Shown here one piece after another: positions 9,389-17,983 of a stretch of 64,000 nucleotides of DNA. Position numbers and translations under genes: made by a program. The stretch lies in assembly GCF_003258315.1 (NCBI RefSeq), contig NZ_CP030032.1:968001-1032000 (forward strand), in the 5' to 3' direction. The notes under the pieces are model-generated. The model was not told the DNA's origin, ran no database searches, and worked only from the letters and a program-made list of their open reading frames with translations. Every line of letters starts with the position of its first letter. The first letter of the stretch is position 1. This DNA comes from Bradymonas sediminis (GTDB lineage: Bacteria; Myxococcota_A; Bradymonadia; Bradymonadales; Bradymonadaceae).

Positions 9389-10036
9389 TCAGGGATTCTC
9401 ACGAATCTTAGGTCGCTCGAATGCATCGCGGGCGCGCTTGATTTTGAGGCGGAAATCGCACTCTTGCATATGATTATTGACCAGCCCCATGGACTCCATC
9501 AAGGCGTAAGTCATCACGGGGCCGACGAAGCGAAAGCCGCGTTTTTTCATGTCCTTAGCCAGGCGCGTTGCCTCGGCGTTTGTCTTCGGGATGGTGTCGC
9601 GGGTGATCTTTTTTGGCAGCGTGCGCTCGTCGGGCTCGTATTGCCAGATATAGGCCGCCAGTGAGCCGAACTCTTCGACGACCTCGAGGGCGCGCGCGGC
9701 GTTATTGATCGCGGCGGTGATCTTTTGGCGGTTGCGCACAATCCCTTCGTTCGCCATGAGGCGGGCGACGTCCGCGTCGCCAAATTGGGCCACGCTTTTC
9801 ATATCAAAACCGGCGAACGCCTGGCGAAAAGCCTCGCGTTTTCGAAGGATCGTCAGCCAGCTTAAGCCGGCTTGGAAGCTCTCCAGGCAGATCTTCTCAA
9901 AGAGGTCCCGATCTTCGCCGACCGGTTGGCCCCATTCTAGGTCATGGTAGCGCTGGTAGAGCTCGCTTCGGCCGCACCAACTACAGCGGCGCGTGCCGTC
10001 GGTGGCGATATAAATGTCGGTGGTTAGTTCGGGCAT
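9389..10036 (-). CDS. tag: DNA-3-methyladenine glycosylase I
   Basis: This 215-residue protein belongs to the Tag family, which removes 3-methyladenine from alkylated DNA. It shows the family zinc ligands: Cys18 and His31 (RCSWCGRSELYQRYHDLEWG, the same 13-residue spacing as Cys4 and His17 in E. coli Tag) and the C-terminal NNHMQECDF that supplies the second His and Cys. The catalytic and binding region includes FEKICLESFQAGLSWLTIL and GIVRNRQKI. I chose the ATG at 10036; a TTG at 10048 would add four residues. It precedes the AidB-like gene by 63 bp, so the two probably form an alkylation-repair operon. Confidence 0.95.
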   Translation of the reverse strand: MPELTTDIYIATDGTRRCSWCGRSELYQRYHDLEWGQPVGEDRDLFEKICLESFQAGLSWLTILRKREAFRQAFAGFDMKSVAQFGDADVARLMANEGIVRNRQKITAAINNAARALEVVEEFGSLAAYIWQYEPDERTLPKKITRDTIPKTNAEATRLAKDMKKRGFRFVGPVMTYALMESMGLVNNHMQECDFRLKIKRARDAFERPKIRENP

Positions 10037-10210
10037 AATCGAGATCAAGCTAGCAGGGGTGGGTGATTTGCTCGGATGAGGTTTGGTGACGCGGGGCGGG
10101 CCGGGGCGTTGCGAAACCCTGGCCTTTTGAGGCCCGTCCTGAGCTGGCAGATATCATCCGGACTTATCATAGTTGGGGAAGAAAGGTCGAGTGAGGGTGG
10201 GGTGATGAGC

Positions 10211-11449
10211 TCAATTTAATTGCTCAGGGCGCGGCGGGGCGGGCAACTCGGCGCGCGGGAAGTAGAGGCGAAACGTGGTTCCCTGTTGGGGCACGGAGTC
10301 GACATAGATGGCGCCGCCGAGCTGCTCGAGGATGCTGTACACAATCGCCAGCCCCAGCCCACTGCCGCCGGCCTTTGTTTTGGTGCTGAAGAAGGGATCG
10401 AAGATCTGGCTTTGGGTCTCGAAGGGGATTCCCTCTCCGTCATCGCAGACCTCAAGGACCAGGTATTCGCCGGCGCTCAGGCTGGGATGGGCGTTGAGGG
10501 CGCCCGGCTGGAGTTCAACCGCGCGGGTGCGGATCACGAACTCGCCGCCGTCGGGCATCGCGTCGAGGGCGTTGAGGGCGAGGTTGAGGAGAATCTGGTC
10601 CAACTTGCCCGGCGCGACCCGAATCGGGGCTGGCCCCTGGGCGAGCTCATAGTGAATCGAGAAGTTCTGGTCGAAATAGCCACTCAACATCGAGTCCGTA
10701 TTTTGAAGGTGCTCGTTGAGGTCGATGACCTTGGCCGAGGACTCGCAGCCATAGTCGCTGAGCTGGCGGGTCAGGGTGACGCCGTTGGTGATCGCGGTGT
10801 CGATCTTATTGAGGAAGCCCAGGGCCTTGTCGCATTCTTCGCTCTCCAGGTCGGCGCGCAGCAGCCCGGCATAAGAGGCGAGGACCGTGAGGATATTATT
10901 AAAGTCGTGGGCGACGCTGCTGGCCAAAAGCCCCAGAGAGCGCATGCGCTCGGATTGCTCGATGCGCTGCTCGACTTCCTTTTGGCGGCTGATATCGACG
11001 CAGATCACCAGCGCGTAGATCGGGTTTTCGCGGCTCTTGGATGCCTGAGTTGGAGCGGCGACGATGAGCCCTTGGACCCAAATCAGCGAGCCATCTTGAT
11101 GCATCAAGCGCGCCTCTGCCTTCGCATGTTCGCGATGCCCCTGAAAGACCTGCTCATAGGCCTGGTTGAGGCGTCCGAGATCGTCGGGAAAGACGATGTC
11201 TTGGGCCCGGCGCGCTTCGATTGGCTGGGGGGAATCGTAGCCCAGCAGGCGGCCAAACGCCGCGTTATGGTGCACAAGATCCTCGTGACGGCTGACGACC
11301 TTGAGTGGCATGGGGGAGTGTTGGAAATAATTCCAGAGGGTGTCGGCGCGCATGCGCTGGCCGATCGGGCTTTGGGCGAACCGGGGTTGGCCGGCGGAGG
11401 GCTGCGAAGGCGTTGGTGTCGGCATTAATTCGTCGCTTGTTTGTGGCAA
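10211..11449 (-). CDS. PAS-domain sensor histidine kinase
   Basis: This 412-residue protein has no membrane segment and is probably cytosolic. A PAS domain spans about residues 36-155 (FGRLLGYDSP, then GHREHAKAEARLMHQDGSLIWV, with a PAC-like VICVDISRQKEVE). A HisKA-type H-box follows with His181 in SSVAHDFNNIL. The ATPase domain has the N-box DQILLNLALNALDAM, G1 DDGEGIP, F-box IFDPFFSTK and G2 GGSGLGLAI. The HDFNN form of the H-box is typical of NtrB-like kinases. No receiver domain is attached and no response regulator is adjacent, so the partner is unknown. It is divergent from the HupE-like gene. Confidence 0.92.
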   Translation of the reverse strand: MPQTSDELMPTPTPSQPSAGQPRFAQSPIGQRMRADTLWNYFQHSPMPLKVVSRHEDLVHHNAAFGRLLGYDSPQPIEARRAQDIVFPDDLGRLNQAYEQVFQGHREHAKAEARLMHQDGSLIWVQGLIVAAPTQASKSRENPIYALVICVDISRQKEVEQRIEQSERMRSLGLLASSVAHDFNNILTVLASYAGLLRADLESEECDKALGFLNKIDTAITNGVTLTRQLSDYGCESSAKVIDLNEHLQNTDSMLSGYFDQNFSIHYELAQGPAPIRVAPGKLDQILLNLALNALDAMPDGGEFVIRTRAVELQPGALNAHPSLSAGEYLVLEVCDDGEGIPFETQSQIFDPFFSTKTKAGGSGLGLAIVYSILEQLGGAIYVDSVPQQGTTFRLYFPRAELPAPPRPEQLN

Positions 11450-11731
11450 TAATTAGAGCTTAGGGCCGCGCACACCGTCGAGATTTGGGCGGTCGACTCG
11501 GGCGCGATGCGCGTACTTCTTATTTGTCCGATGTTCGCGAATCTCTGGTGGGCCAAATTTAGGCACTGCGGTGCAGCGTTCAAAGCCGCGGGCCCGGGCG
11601 TGGGGATGGGTTGTAGAGGCGATGTTATCGGTGGTATTCGCAGGGGCCGAGTTCTCGCACATGCGTCGGCGCGCCATGGGCCCGGGGCGCTGAGCGTTGC
11701 ATCGATTTGTCTCCCACTGACGGTTTTTCCC

Positions 11732-12901
11732 GTGATAGATTTCCGATTCGTTATTCGCGCGTTACTTCTGGGTTTTTTCGCGGTCGTTGGCGTCGGGTTT
11801 TGGACGCCCGCGCAGGCGCACCAGACCGCGATGAGTACGCTCAACGTCGAGATTCGCCCGGACTCGCGCGAGGTCGACATGCTCTTGGCCGTGTCGGCCA
11901 TCGATCTCGCCAGCTTTATGAAGCTCACCAAGCAGAGCGAAGGCGTCATCGAGCCCGCGCTGCGGGCGCAGCTCGAACCCCAATTCGCGGCGTACCTCAG
12001 CCCTAAATTACGCGCGCAGAATAACGGTGAGAATTGCCCGGCAAGCTCTGAGGGTTTTGTGCAACCCGACAAGCCTATGGCGGCGCTATTCTACCGAAAA
12101 ACGCTCACCTGTGACGCTCCGCTTGGGGAAGTAACGCTGAGCAATCGGGTGCTGCTGGAGGAGCGTGAGGGCTATACCCATTATGGGCGAATTCAGCTGG
12201 GCGAGGATATTCACACCACCGTCTTTAACCCCGAGAACCCGAACTATACCGTCGAAGTGCTGGCCGACACCCAGGCGATGGCCGAGCAAAGTGTGTTTGA
12301 GGTGGTCTCCGATTTCATGTGGTTGGGCGTGCTTCATATCGTGCTGGGCCCGGACCACGTGCTCTTCGTGCTGTGCTTGCTCCTCGCGGCGGGGAGTTTT
12401 CGCCGACTGATAAAGGTCGTCACCTGCTTCACACTGGCGCACTCGATCACGTTGGTGATCAGCGCCCTCGATATATTTAGCATCGCGCCAAATATCGTCG
12501 AGCCGCTGATCGCGCTGTCGATTATCTGGGTGGCGGTTGAGATATTTATGGCCGAGCAGCGGAGTCTGGGCGCCGGGGAAGATTCGGCCAAGGCCACGGG
12601 TTTTAGCGACGCCTTCGTCGCGGGAAAGCACCTATTCTTGCTGACATTTGCCTTCGGGTTATTGCACGGCTTTGGCTTCTCCTATGTGCTGCGCGACGAG
12701 GTGAGCCTGCCCACCGGCGCCCTGGTGCCGGCGCTCTTCTCCTTTAACCTGGGCGTCGAGTTGGGGCAGATCGCGGTGGTTTGCGTGGCGTTTCCGCTGA
12801 TTCTGTGGATGCGCAAGCAGCGCTGGGGCGGGCGCGGGGTGCAGGCGTTGAGCGCTGCGGTCCTTGCGGTGGCGCTCTTCTGGTTCGTGACGCGCATCTG
12901 A
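11732..12901 (+). CDS. HupE/UreJ_2-family membrane protein
   Basis: With the GTG at 11732 the product is 389 residues and begins directly with a signal peptide (FVIRALLLGFFAVVG, cleavage after AQA). Residues about 30-180 form an extracytoplasmic domain. The C-terminal half has about six membrane helices carrying the HupE/UreJ_2 signature GVLHIVLGPDHVLFVLCLLL, FTLAHSITLVISAL and LLHGFGFSYVL, with His/Asp residues suited to metal or proton handling. Related HupE proteins are linked to nickel uptake, but this branch is widespread without hydrogenase and its substrate is unknown. An in-frame ATG at 11507 would add 75 residues lacking signal-peptide character, so I prefer the GTG. Confidence 0.82.
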   Translation: MIDFRFVIRALLLGFFAVVGVGFWTPAQAHQTAMSTLNVEIRPDSREVDMLLAVSAIDLASFMKLTKQSEGVIEPALRAQLEPQFAAYLSPKLRAQNNGENCPASSEGFVQPDKPMAALFYRKTLTCDAPLGEVTLSNRVLLEEREGYTHYGRIQLGEDIHTTVFNPENPNYTVEVLADTQAMAEQSVFEVVSDFMWLGVLHIVLGPDHVLFVLCLLLAAGSFRRLIKVVTCFTLAHSITLVISALDIFSIAPNIVEPLIALSIIWVAVEIFMAEQRSLGAGEDSAKATGFSDAFVAGKHLFLLTFAFGLLHGFGFSYVLRDEVSLPTGALVPALFSFNLGVELGQIAVVCVAFPLILWMRKQRWGGRGVQALSAAVLAVALFWFVTRI

Positions 12902-12958
12902 GCGGCGGGGTTTGGCGGGCGGCATCGGGCCTAATGCCCGACGCGCAGATGGGGTGCT

Positions 12959-12987
12959 TTGAGATCGAGGGGGGAGGCTGCTATACT
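12959..12987 (+). promoter_or_regulatory. Strong sigma-70-like promoter before the sigma-54 activator gene
   Basis: TTGAGA (12959-12964) and TATACT (12982-12987) are separated by exactly 17 bp, an ideal -35/-10 arrangement with one mismatch in each hexamer. The predicted transcription start is near 12994, giving a leader of about 140 nt before the ATG at 13137. Confidence 0.65.
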
Positions 12988-13136
12988 TCCCCGTCGAGCG
13001 AACCATGCTGCATCGTGCGGTTTGCGTCCTGCTCGAGCGAAGAAATTCAGCTTAAGACGAGTATTTTGTGGTCTATAAGTCGTCAGAAAATAGGTTTCAG
13101 GCCGACACCAAAGGTGTTGGTGCGTCCGAGAACGAT

Positions 13137-16100
13137 ATGTCCGAAAAGAATAAATCCTGGGATATCGAGACGTTGGCTCAAGCGCTGATTGAGGACGATT
13201 CAGCCGGCAAGGCGTTTGTCGTGGAGGGGTTTAGCGCGGCGCAGATGCATCAGGCGGCCCCGTCTCTTCGGGCGGCGCTGGAGACCCATCAGCTCCCGCT
13301 ATTCGTGCTCGACCCGACCGGGGCCGCCGCTGGCGGCAGCTCGTTTGTCGGAGTTCTGCTCGAGTATGTGCGCCTGGCCGAGCTGCGCGGGTGCCTGTCG
13401 GTGGACGCGCGTGACCTCTTCGAATTTATCACCTCGGCCGACAAGCCTACCGAGAGCGGTCTATTTCCGGTCATCGGCGGCAGCCTCTATAATGACACCC
13501 TCTGCCGATTGTGGGCCGCGCTGTCGCGCGATATGCCGGCCGCGCTCCTGGTGGTCAACGCCCGCCATTGCTCGCCGAGCGAGCTCAAAACTTTGCACCA
13601 TCTGTCGAGCTTCTTCTTCACCGATCCCATCGAGCAGTTGGCCCCGGAGTTGGCGGCCGAAGATCGCGGGCGCGGGCGCCTGGTCTATTTGCGCGACAGC
13701 GCGGGGCTTCCAACCAAGCTGGGGCTTGAGTCGGCCATTGAGATCGACCTGACACAGGACGCCGAAGACGCGGTACGCGCGTTTTTGGCCGACCCCCAGG
13801 TGGTGCGGCGTTTTATTCAGTCGACCGGCGGTGACCCGAAGCACCTGGGCGACTTGCTCGAGAGTTTGCCCGGAGACGTCCAGAACTTTTGGCTCTATCG
13901 CTACGAGCGCCTCGACGCGCATTCGAGGTCGCTTGTCGAACTCTTAGCGGTTGCCAGCGAGCCGCTCTTGGTGGAGGCGGTGCACGACGCGATGGCGTTG
14001 ATGCAGGCTTCCGAGTTTTTCGCGCGCACCCTTCGCCAGTTGACGAAGGGTGGCTTTGTGAGCCGAAAAATGGGCTCGGGCGTGGTGCAGATCTATATCT
14101 CGAACCCCGATTTTGCCCACGCCGTGGTCGACGCGATTGAGCTCAAAAAACGCCAGGCGATGCACCAGGCGCTGGCCGATGCGGTCCAGGCACGCGAGGA
14201 CGGGGAATTCTCCGGGATTTTCTTGGCGCGTCATTATCTGGCCGCCGGCGACAAGGTTGCCGGGTTTGAGCACGGCAAGCGCGCGGTCAAGCATCTGATC
14301 GCGCGGCGCAGCTTCGAAGAGGCCAAGGACCTGCTTGATTCGCTTATCGGGGCCGCCTCGGATCCCGACGAGCGTCAGATCATCCTGTCTCAGTTGATCG
14401 AAGTGCATAGCGGCCTGGGCAATCCGCGCCAGGCGTTGGTGCATTGCGCAAGCCTGGCCGAATTGGTGGACACCCCGGCGACGACGCTGCGGTTAAAGTG
14501 CCAGATTGGGCGCCTGCTCATTCGGGTTAGCGAATATGACCAGGCGGCGAAACTCTTTGAGAAGGTGATCACCGAGACGAGCGACCCGGAGAAAGAGACT
14601 TATTTGGGAGAAGACTCTCAATTCTATAACCTCTGGGCCGAAGGGCAGCTGGGCAAGGGTGAGGCGCTATTTCTGCAGGGCAAGCATGACCAGGCAGAGG
14701 CGCACGCGCTCCGAGTGATTGAGAGGATTGAAGCGTGCGGAACGCTGTCGAGCGCGACCACGACCAATCAGTCCGCCGTTGAGATGGCCTTATTGCAGGC
14801 GCGCAACCTTAGCGGAAAGGTTGCCGTGATGCGCGGGGCGTGTGAGCGCGGGCGCGATTTATTCGAAAAGAATAGCGCGTTGGCCCAACAATTAGGTTGG
14901 GACGATGAGGTGGCGCGGGCGCAGGGTAACCTGGGGCTCATCGCCCTGCATGAGAGGAATTTCAACGACGCGCTGGAGCGCCTGGAGCGCTCTCGGCGCA
15001 TGGCCCCCTCGCTGTCGGCGATCCGCCGAGCCCATATTTTCATCAACCTTGGCATCGTTCATCAGCGCAAGGCGAATTACGAGCAAGCGCTGCGCTTTTA
15101 TTTGGACGGACTCCGCGCCTCTCGCCAGGAGAGCGACGACGCCGGGTATGCGTTGGCCGGCAATAACCTCATCACCCTCTATCAGGATATCGGGGCTTTC
15201 GAGCGCGCGCACTCGATCATCGAGCATCTTCAGGAGTTTGAGTCCGGCCAGAAAGACACCGGTTATCTGGGAGGGTTGCGTACGGTCGTAACCGCCAGCG
15301 TGCTATTTGATGAGCAACGCTATACCGAGGCCATCGACGTCTTCTCGCGCATGAGCAAATCGTCCGCCGAGCATATGACCTCGTGGCTGCCGGCGCTTGA
15401 GTTGAAGTTATACCTGGTCGAGGCGTACCTGAAGGTGGGCCAGGTAGCGCAGGCGCAGCAACTCGTGGATGAGTTCGAGTTTCCCGCCGAAGACACCTCG
15501 CAGTCGCAGCTGGTCGTGTTGCACGCGCTGGCGCGCGCCTGGTTGGCGCTCGAGCACGGAGAGAGCGAGCAGGCGCTGACCATTTGTCGGGGGATGGCCG
15601 ATTTGGCCCGCTCGGCCGGGCATCGTCGGGACGCGTTGCGCATCTCCAGCGTGGTCGCGCGTGCGCTGAGCGATCTGGGGCGCACCGAGGAAGCGCGCGC
15701 GTTGTTGGAGCGAGAGCTTCAGTGGCTGCAGCAGAGCGCGCAGTGTGTGCCGCAAGCGCATCGTGGGGAGTTTGCCCGGGTGCCGATTCACCGCGACCTC
15801 GTGGAGCTTTTGCGCGAACTTGACGGCGAAATCCCCAGCGAGTTTCGTGTCTCAACGCGCGCCATCGCCGCCGATGAATTTGCGGCCGGTGGCGAGCGCG
15901 CGCCGGTGGACGTTGACGTGCAGAGCCCTGCGTTTCGTCAATGGCGAAGTCGCTACAAAGATATCGTCGGGGAGACGCCGCGGATTCACTCGCTCTTTCG
16001 TATCATCGACCGCGTGGCGGACAGCAACGCGTCGGTGCTGCTGCTGGGAGAATCCGGCACGGGTAAGGAGTTGATGGCGGCGGCGGTGCATGACCATAGC

Positions 16101-17012
16101 GCGCGCAAAGACGGCGCGTTCGTCAAGGTGAATTGCGCGGCTTTCGTCGATGACCTGCTGCTCAGCGAACTCTTCGGTCACGTCAAAGGCGCGTTTACCG
16201 GCGCGCTGAGCGACCGGGCAGGGCGCTTTGAGCTGGCCGACGGCGGCACCATCTTTCTCGACGAGGTTGGCGATATCTCGCCAAAAACCCAGGTCGCCCT
16301 GCTTCGCGTTCTGCAGGAGGGCTGCTTTGAGAAGGTCGGGTCGACCGAAACCCAAAAGGTCGACGCGCGACTGGTCTGCGCGACCAATAAGAATCTCGAA
16401 GAGATGGTCCAGCGCGGGGAGTTCCGCCTCGACCTGTATTATCGCCTCAAAGGTGTCGTCATGGAGTTGCCGCCGCTGCGTGAGCGGCGCGCGGATATTC
16501 CCAGGTTCGCCAACCACTTCGCCCATAGCTTCGCGCGCGGGCAACAGCCCAAGCGCTTCTCGCCGGATGTGCTGCGCTTTCTCGCCTCGTATAGCTGGCC
16601 TGGCAATATTCGGGAGCTGCAGAATTTTGTGGGCAGCGTGTTGCTCTTCGTCGAGGGCGATACCGTCGAGATGTCGCATGTCCATGAGTTTAGCGACTTC
16701 TTTGCCGGCGGTGAGGTGGATGCAGAATTGCCCGAGATCGACTATGATCTCGAATTAGACACGTATGACAATGTTGTGGAGGCATATCAGGACCCCGAAG
16801 AGGCTCTGGTCGAGCAGATCATCGCCGAGGGCCTGTCGTTGGCGAAGATCAAGACGCGTCTGGAGTCTGAGTCAATCCGGCGCGCGCTTATCGAGACGGG
16901 CGGCAACATCACTCGAGCGGCTGCGATGTTGCAGATGAAGCGGCCGCGTCTGAGTCAAATTGTAAACGGCACCGAAGATCTGTTAGCGTTGAAAAATGAA
17001 CTTGTTGGATAA
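13137..17012 (+). CDS. TPR-containing sigma-54-dependent transcriptional activator
   Basis: This is a 1291-residue regulator. Residues about 1-230 look like a degenerate ATPase or signal-input domain without a recognisable Walker A. About 240-860 is a long helical array of TPR-like repeats ([20 protein letters not shown] is one of the clearest). A full sigma-54 AAA+ domain follows: Walker [11 protein letters not shown], the sigma-54 contact loop GAFTGA, Walker [11 protein letters not shown], and arginine finger region LYYRLKGV. The last ~45 residues form a Fis-type helix-turn-helix ([20 protein letters not shown]). All residues needed for sigma-54 activation appear intact. No receiver or FHA domain is present, so input probably comes through the TPR scaffold. 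The ATG at 13137 is preferred over the one at 13068 because it lies closer to the conserved part. Confidence 0.93.
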   Translation: MSEKNKSWDIETLAQALIEDDSAGKAFVVEGFSAAQMHQAAPSLRAALETHQLPLFVLDPTGAAAGGSSFVGVLLEYVRLAELRGCLSVDARDLFEFITSADKPTESGLFPVIGGSLYNDTLCRLWAALSRDMPAALLVVNARHCSPSELKTLHHLSSFFFTDPIEQLAPELAAEDRGRGRLVYLRDSAGLPTKLGLESAIEIDLTQDAEDAVRAFLADPQVVRRFIQSTGGDPKHLGDLLESLPGDVQNFWLYRYERLDAHSRSLVELLAVASEPLLVEAVHDAMALMQASEFFARTLRQLTKGGFVSRKMGSGVVQIYISNPDFAHAVVDAIELKKRQAMHQALADAVQAREDGEFSGIFLARHYLAAGDKVAGFEHGKRAVKHLIARRSFEEAKDLLDSLIGAASDPDERQIILSQLIEVHSGLGNPRQALVHCASLAELVDTPATTLRLKCQIGRLLIRVSEYDQAAKLFEKVITETSDPEKETYLGEDSQFYNLWAEGQLGKGEALFLQGKHDQAEAHALRVIERIEACGTLSSATTTNQSAVEMALLQARNLSGKVAVMRGACERGRDLFEKNSALAQQLGWDDEVARAQGNLGLIALHERNFNDALERLERSRRMAPSLSAIRRAHIFINLGIVHQRKANYEQALRFYLDGLRASRQESDDAGYALAGNNLITLYQDIGAFERAHSIIEHLQEFESGQKDTGYLGGLRTVVTASVLFDEQRYTEAIDVFSRMSKSSAEHMTSWLPALELKLYLVEAYLKVGQVAQAQQLVDEFEFPAEDTSQSQLVVLHALARAWLALEHGESEQALTICRGMADLARSAGHRRDALRISSVVARALSDLGRTEEARALLERELQWLQQSAQCVPQAHRGEFARVPIHRDLVELLRELDGEIPSEFRVSTRAIAADEFAAGGERAPVDVDVQSPAFRQWRSRYKDIVGETPRIHSLFRIIDRVADSNASVLLLGESGTGKELMAAAVHDHSARKDGAFVKVNCAAFVDDLLLSELFGHVKGAFTGALSDRAGRFELADGGTIFLDEVGDISPKTQVALLRVLQEGCFEKVGSTETQKVDARLVCATNKNLEEMVQRGEFRLDLYYRLKGVVMELPPLRERRADIPRFANHFAHSFARGQQPKRFSPDVLRFLASYSWPGNIRELQNFVGSVLLFVEGDTVEMSHVHEFSDFFAGGEVDAELPEIDYDLELDTYDNVVEAYQDPEEALVEQIIAEGLSLAKIKTRLESESIRRALIETGGNITRAAAMLQMKRPRLSQIVNGTEDLLALKNELVG

Positions 17013-17022
17013 GGGAGCGGTG

Positions 17023-17916
17023 ATGGCGCAGAATCAAGCAAAATATAGCTCGCAGTCTCGTGCGTTTCGCCGCGTATTCAGTCGCTCGGCGGTTTGTCTG
17101 TCGGTGCTGAGTCTTCTTGTGATCAGCTGCGGAGACGCGTCGATCGTGTCGGTCGATGGGTATCACGACCGCTCCCAGATGATCAGTCTGGTGCCGGAGT
17201 TCTCGCTCAACGGCGCCGAGGACATGCCGGAGACGGTTTATTTTAGCGAGCTCGGCCTATCGATCGCCGAGATCCGTCTGGAGCCGCTCGCCTCGTCTTC
17301 GGTGGATGTCGAGAAGAGCTCGATTATCTACAGCACCCGAAACGCGATTCGACTGGATTACGATGTGGGGCGCGGTGAGAACGTCATCTTTGGCGAACCG
17401 CTGGAGTTGCCCCATACGGGACGTTATCTGATCAGCGTGCGCCTTGAGCCGTCCGCGCGGGTTCAGACTTCGCCCGGTGGCGTCAACGAGGTGGTCGACC
17501 CGAGCTTTCGCGTCGAGGGTTTCGTCGCGACCGCCGACCCGACGCGCACCGACCGCGGCCGGCTTGACGAGAGTTCCGATGGGAGTCCCCGGCCGATCCC
17601 GCTCAACAAATTCGATAGCCCGGACGACCGTTGGACTCCGTTTCACTATGACAGCCGTCAGTCGGTCTTCATCTCTTTGAACGAAGTTGAGATAACCCGC
17701 GATAGCGAGTTCTTGTCATTCGAGTTCAATATGAATGAGTGGGCCGAAAGCCTCGCCGCGCCGCTGCGGGATGCCGTGCAAGATGATGACGGTGTGTCGG
17801 ATTCAATCACGAACCCAAACGGTGTTGACGTGACCTCGCGCCTTGAGGATAGCGGGCATGGGGCCGAAACACTGCTGAACAACGCTCGGGTCCGTTCACT
17901 TGGCCAGCGTCACTGA
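17023..17916 (+). CDS. Hypothetical lipoprotein following the sigma-54 activator
   Basis: This 297-residue protein is not one I recognise. Starting at the ATG at 17023 (with AAGGGAG a few bases upstream) it has a basic N-region, a hydrophobic core and a lipobox LLVISC, so it is probably exported and lipid-anchored. The mature part is rich in beta-strand pattern and polar residues, with segments such as PETVYFSELGLSIAEIRLEP and HTGRYLISVRLEPSA that resemble an extracellular beta-sandwich. An ATG at 16996 would overlap the activator gene by 17 bp; the downstream start has the better ribosome site. Its 10-bp spacing suggests co-transcription with the activator. A strong terminator follows. Confidence 0.78.
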   Translation: MAQNQAKYSSQSRAFRRVFSRSAVCLSVLSLLVISCGDASIVSVDGYHDRSQMISLVPEFSLNGAEDMPETVYFSELGLSIAEIRLEPLASSSVDVEKSSIIYSTRNAIRLDYDVGRGENVIFGEPLELPHTGRYLISVRLEPSARVQTSPGGVNEVVDPSFRVEGFVATADPTRTDRGRLDESSDGSPRPIPLNKFDSPDDRWTPFHYDSRQSVFISLNEVEITRDSEFLSFEFNMNEWAESLAAPLRDAVQDDDGVSDSITNPNGVDVTSRLEDSGHGAETLLNNARVRSLGQRH

Positions 17917-17934
17917 GTTCGGAAGAGAAATCAT

Positions 17935-17970
17935 AAGAAAGCGCCCCTCACTGAGGGGCGCTTTCTTTTT
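17935..17970. terminator. Strong bidirectional terminator
   Basis: GCGCCCCT/AGGGGCGC (17941-17948 and 17954-17961) is extended by an AAGAAA/TTTCTT pairing and followed by T-rich sequence. It sits between two genes that converge on it, the lipoprotein gene and the GH57 gene, and can serve both. Confidence 0.88.
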
Positions 17971-17983
17971 GCGGCGCTGATTT

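Noticed and set aside
10220-11428. 402-codon plus-strand frame opposite the PAS kinase
   Set aside because: Shadow of a gene with intact H, N, G1, F and G2 boxes.
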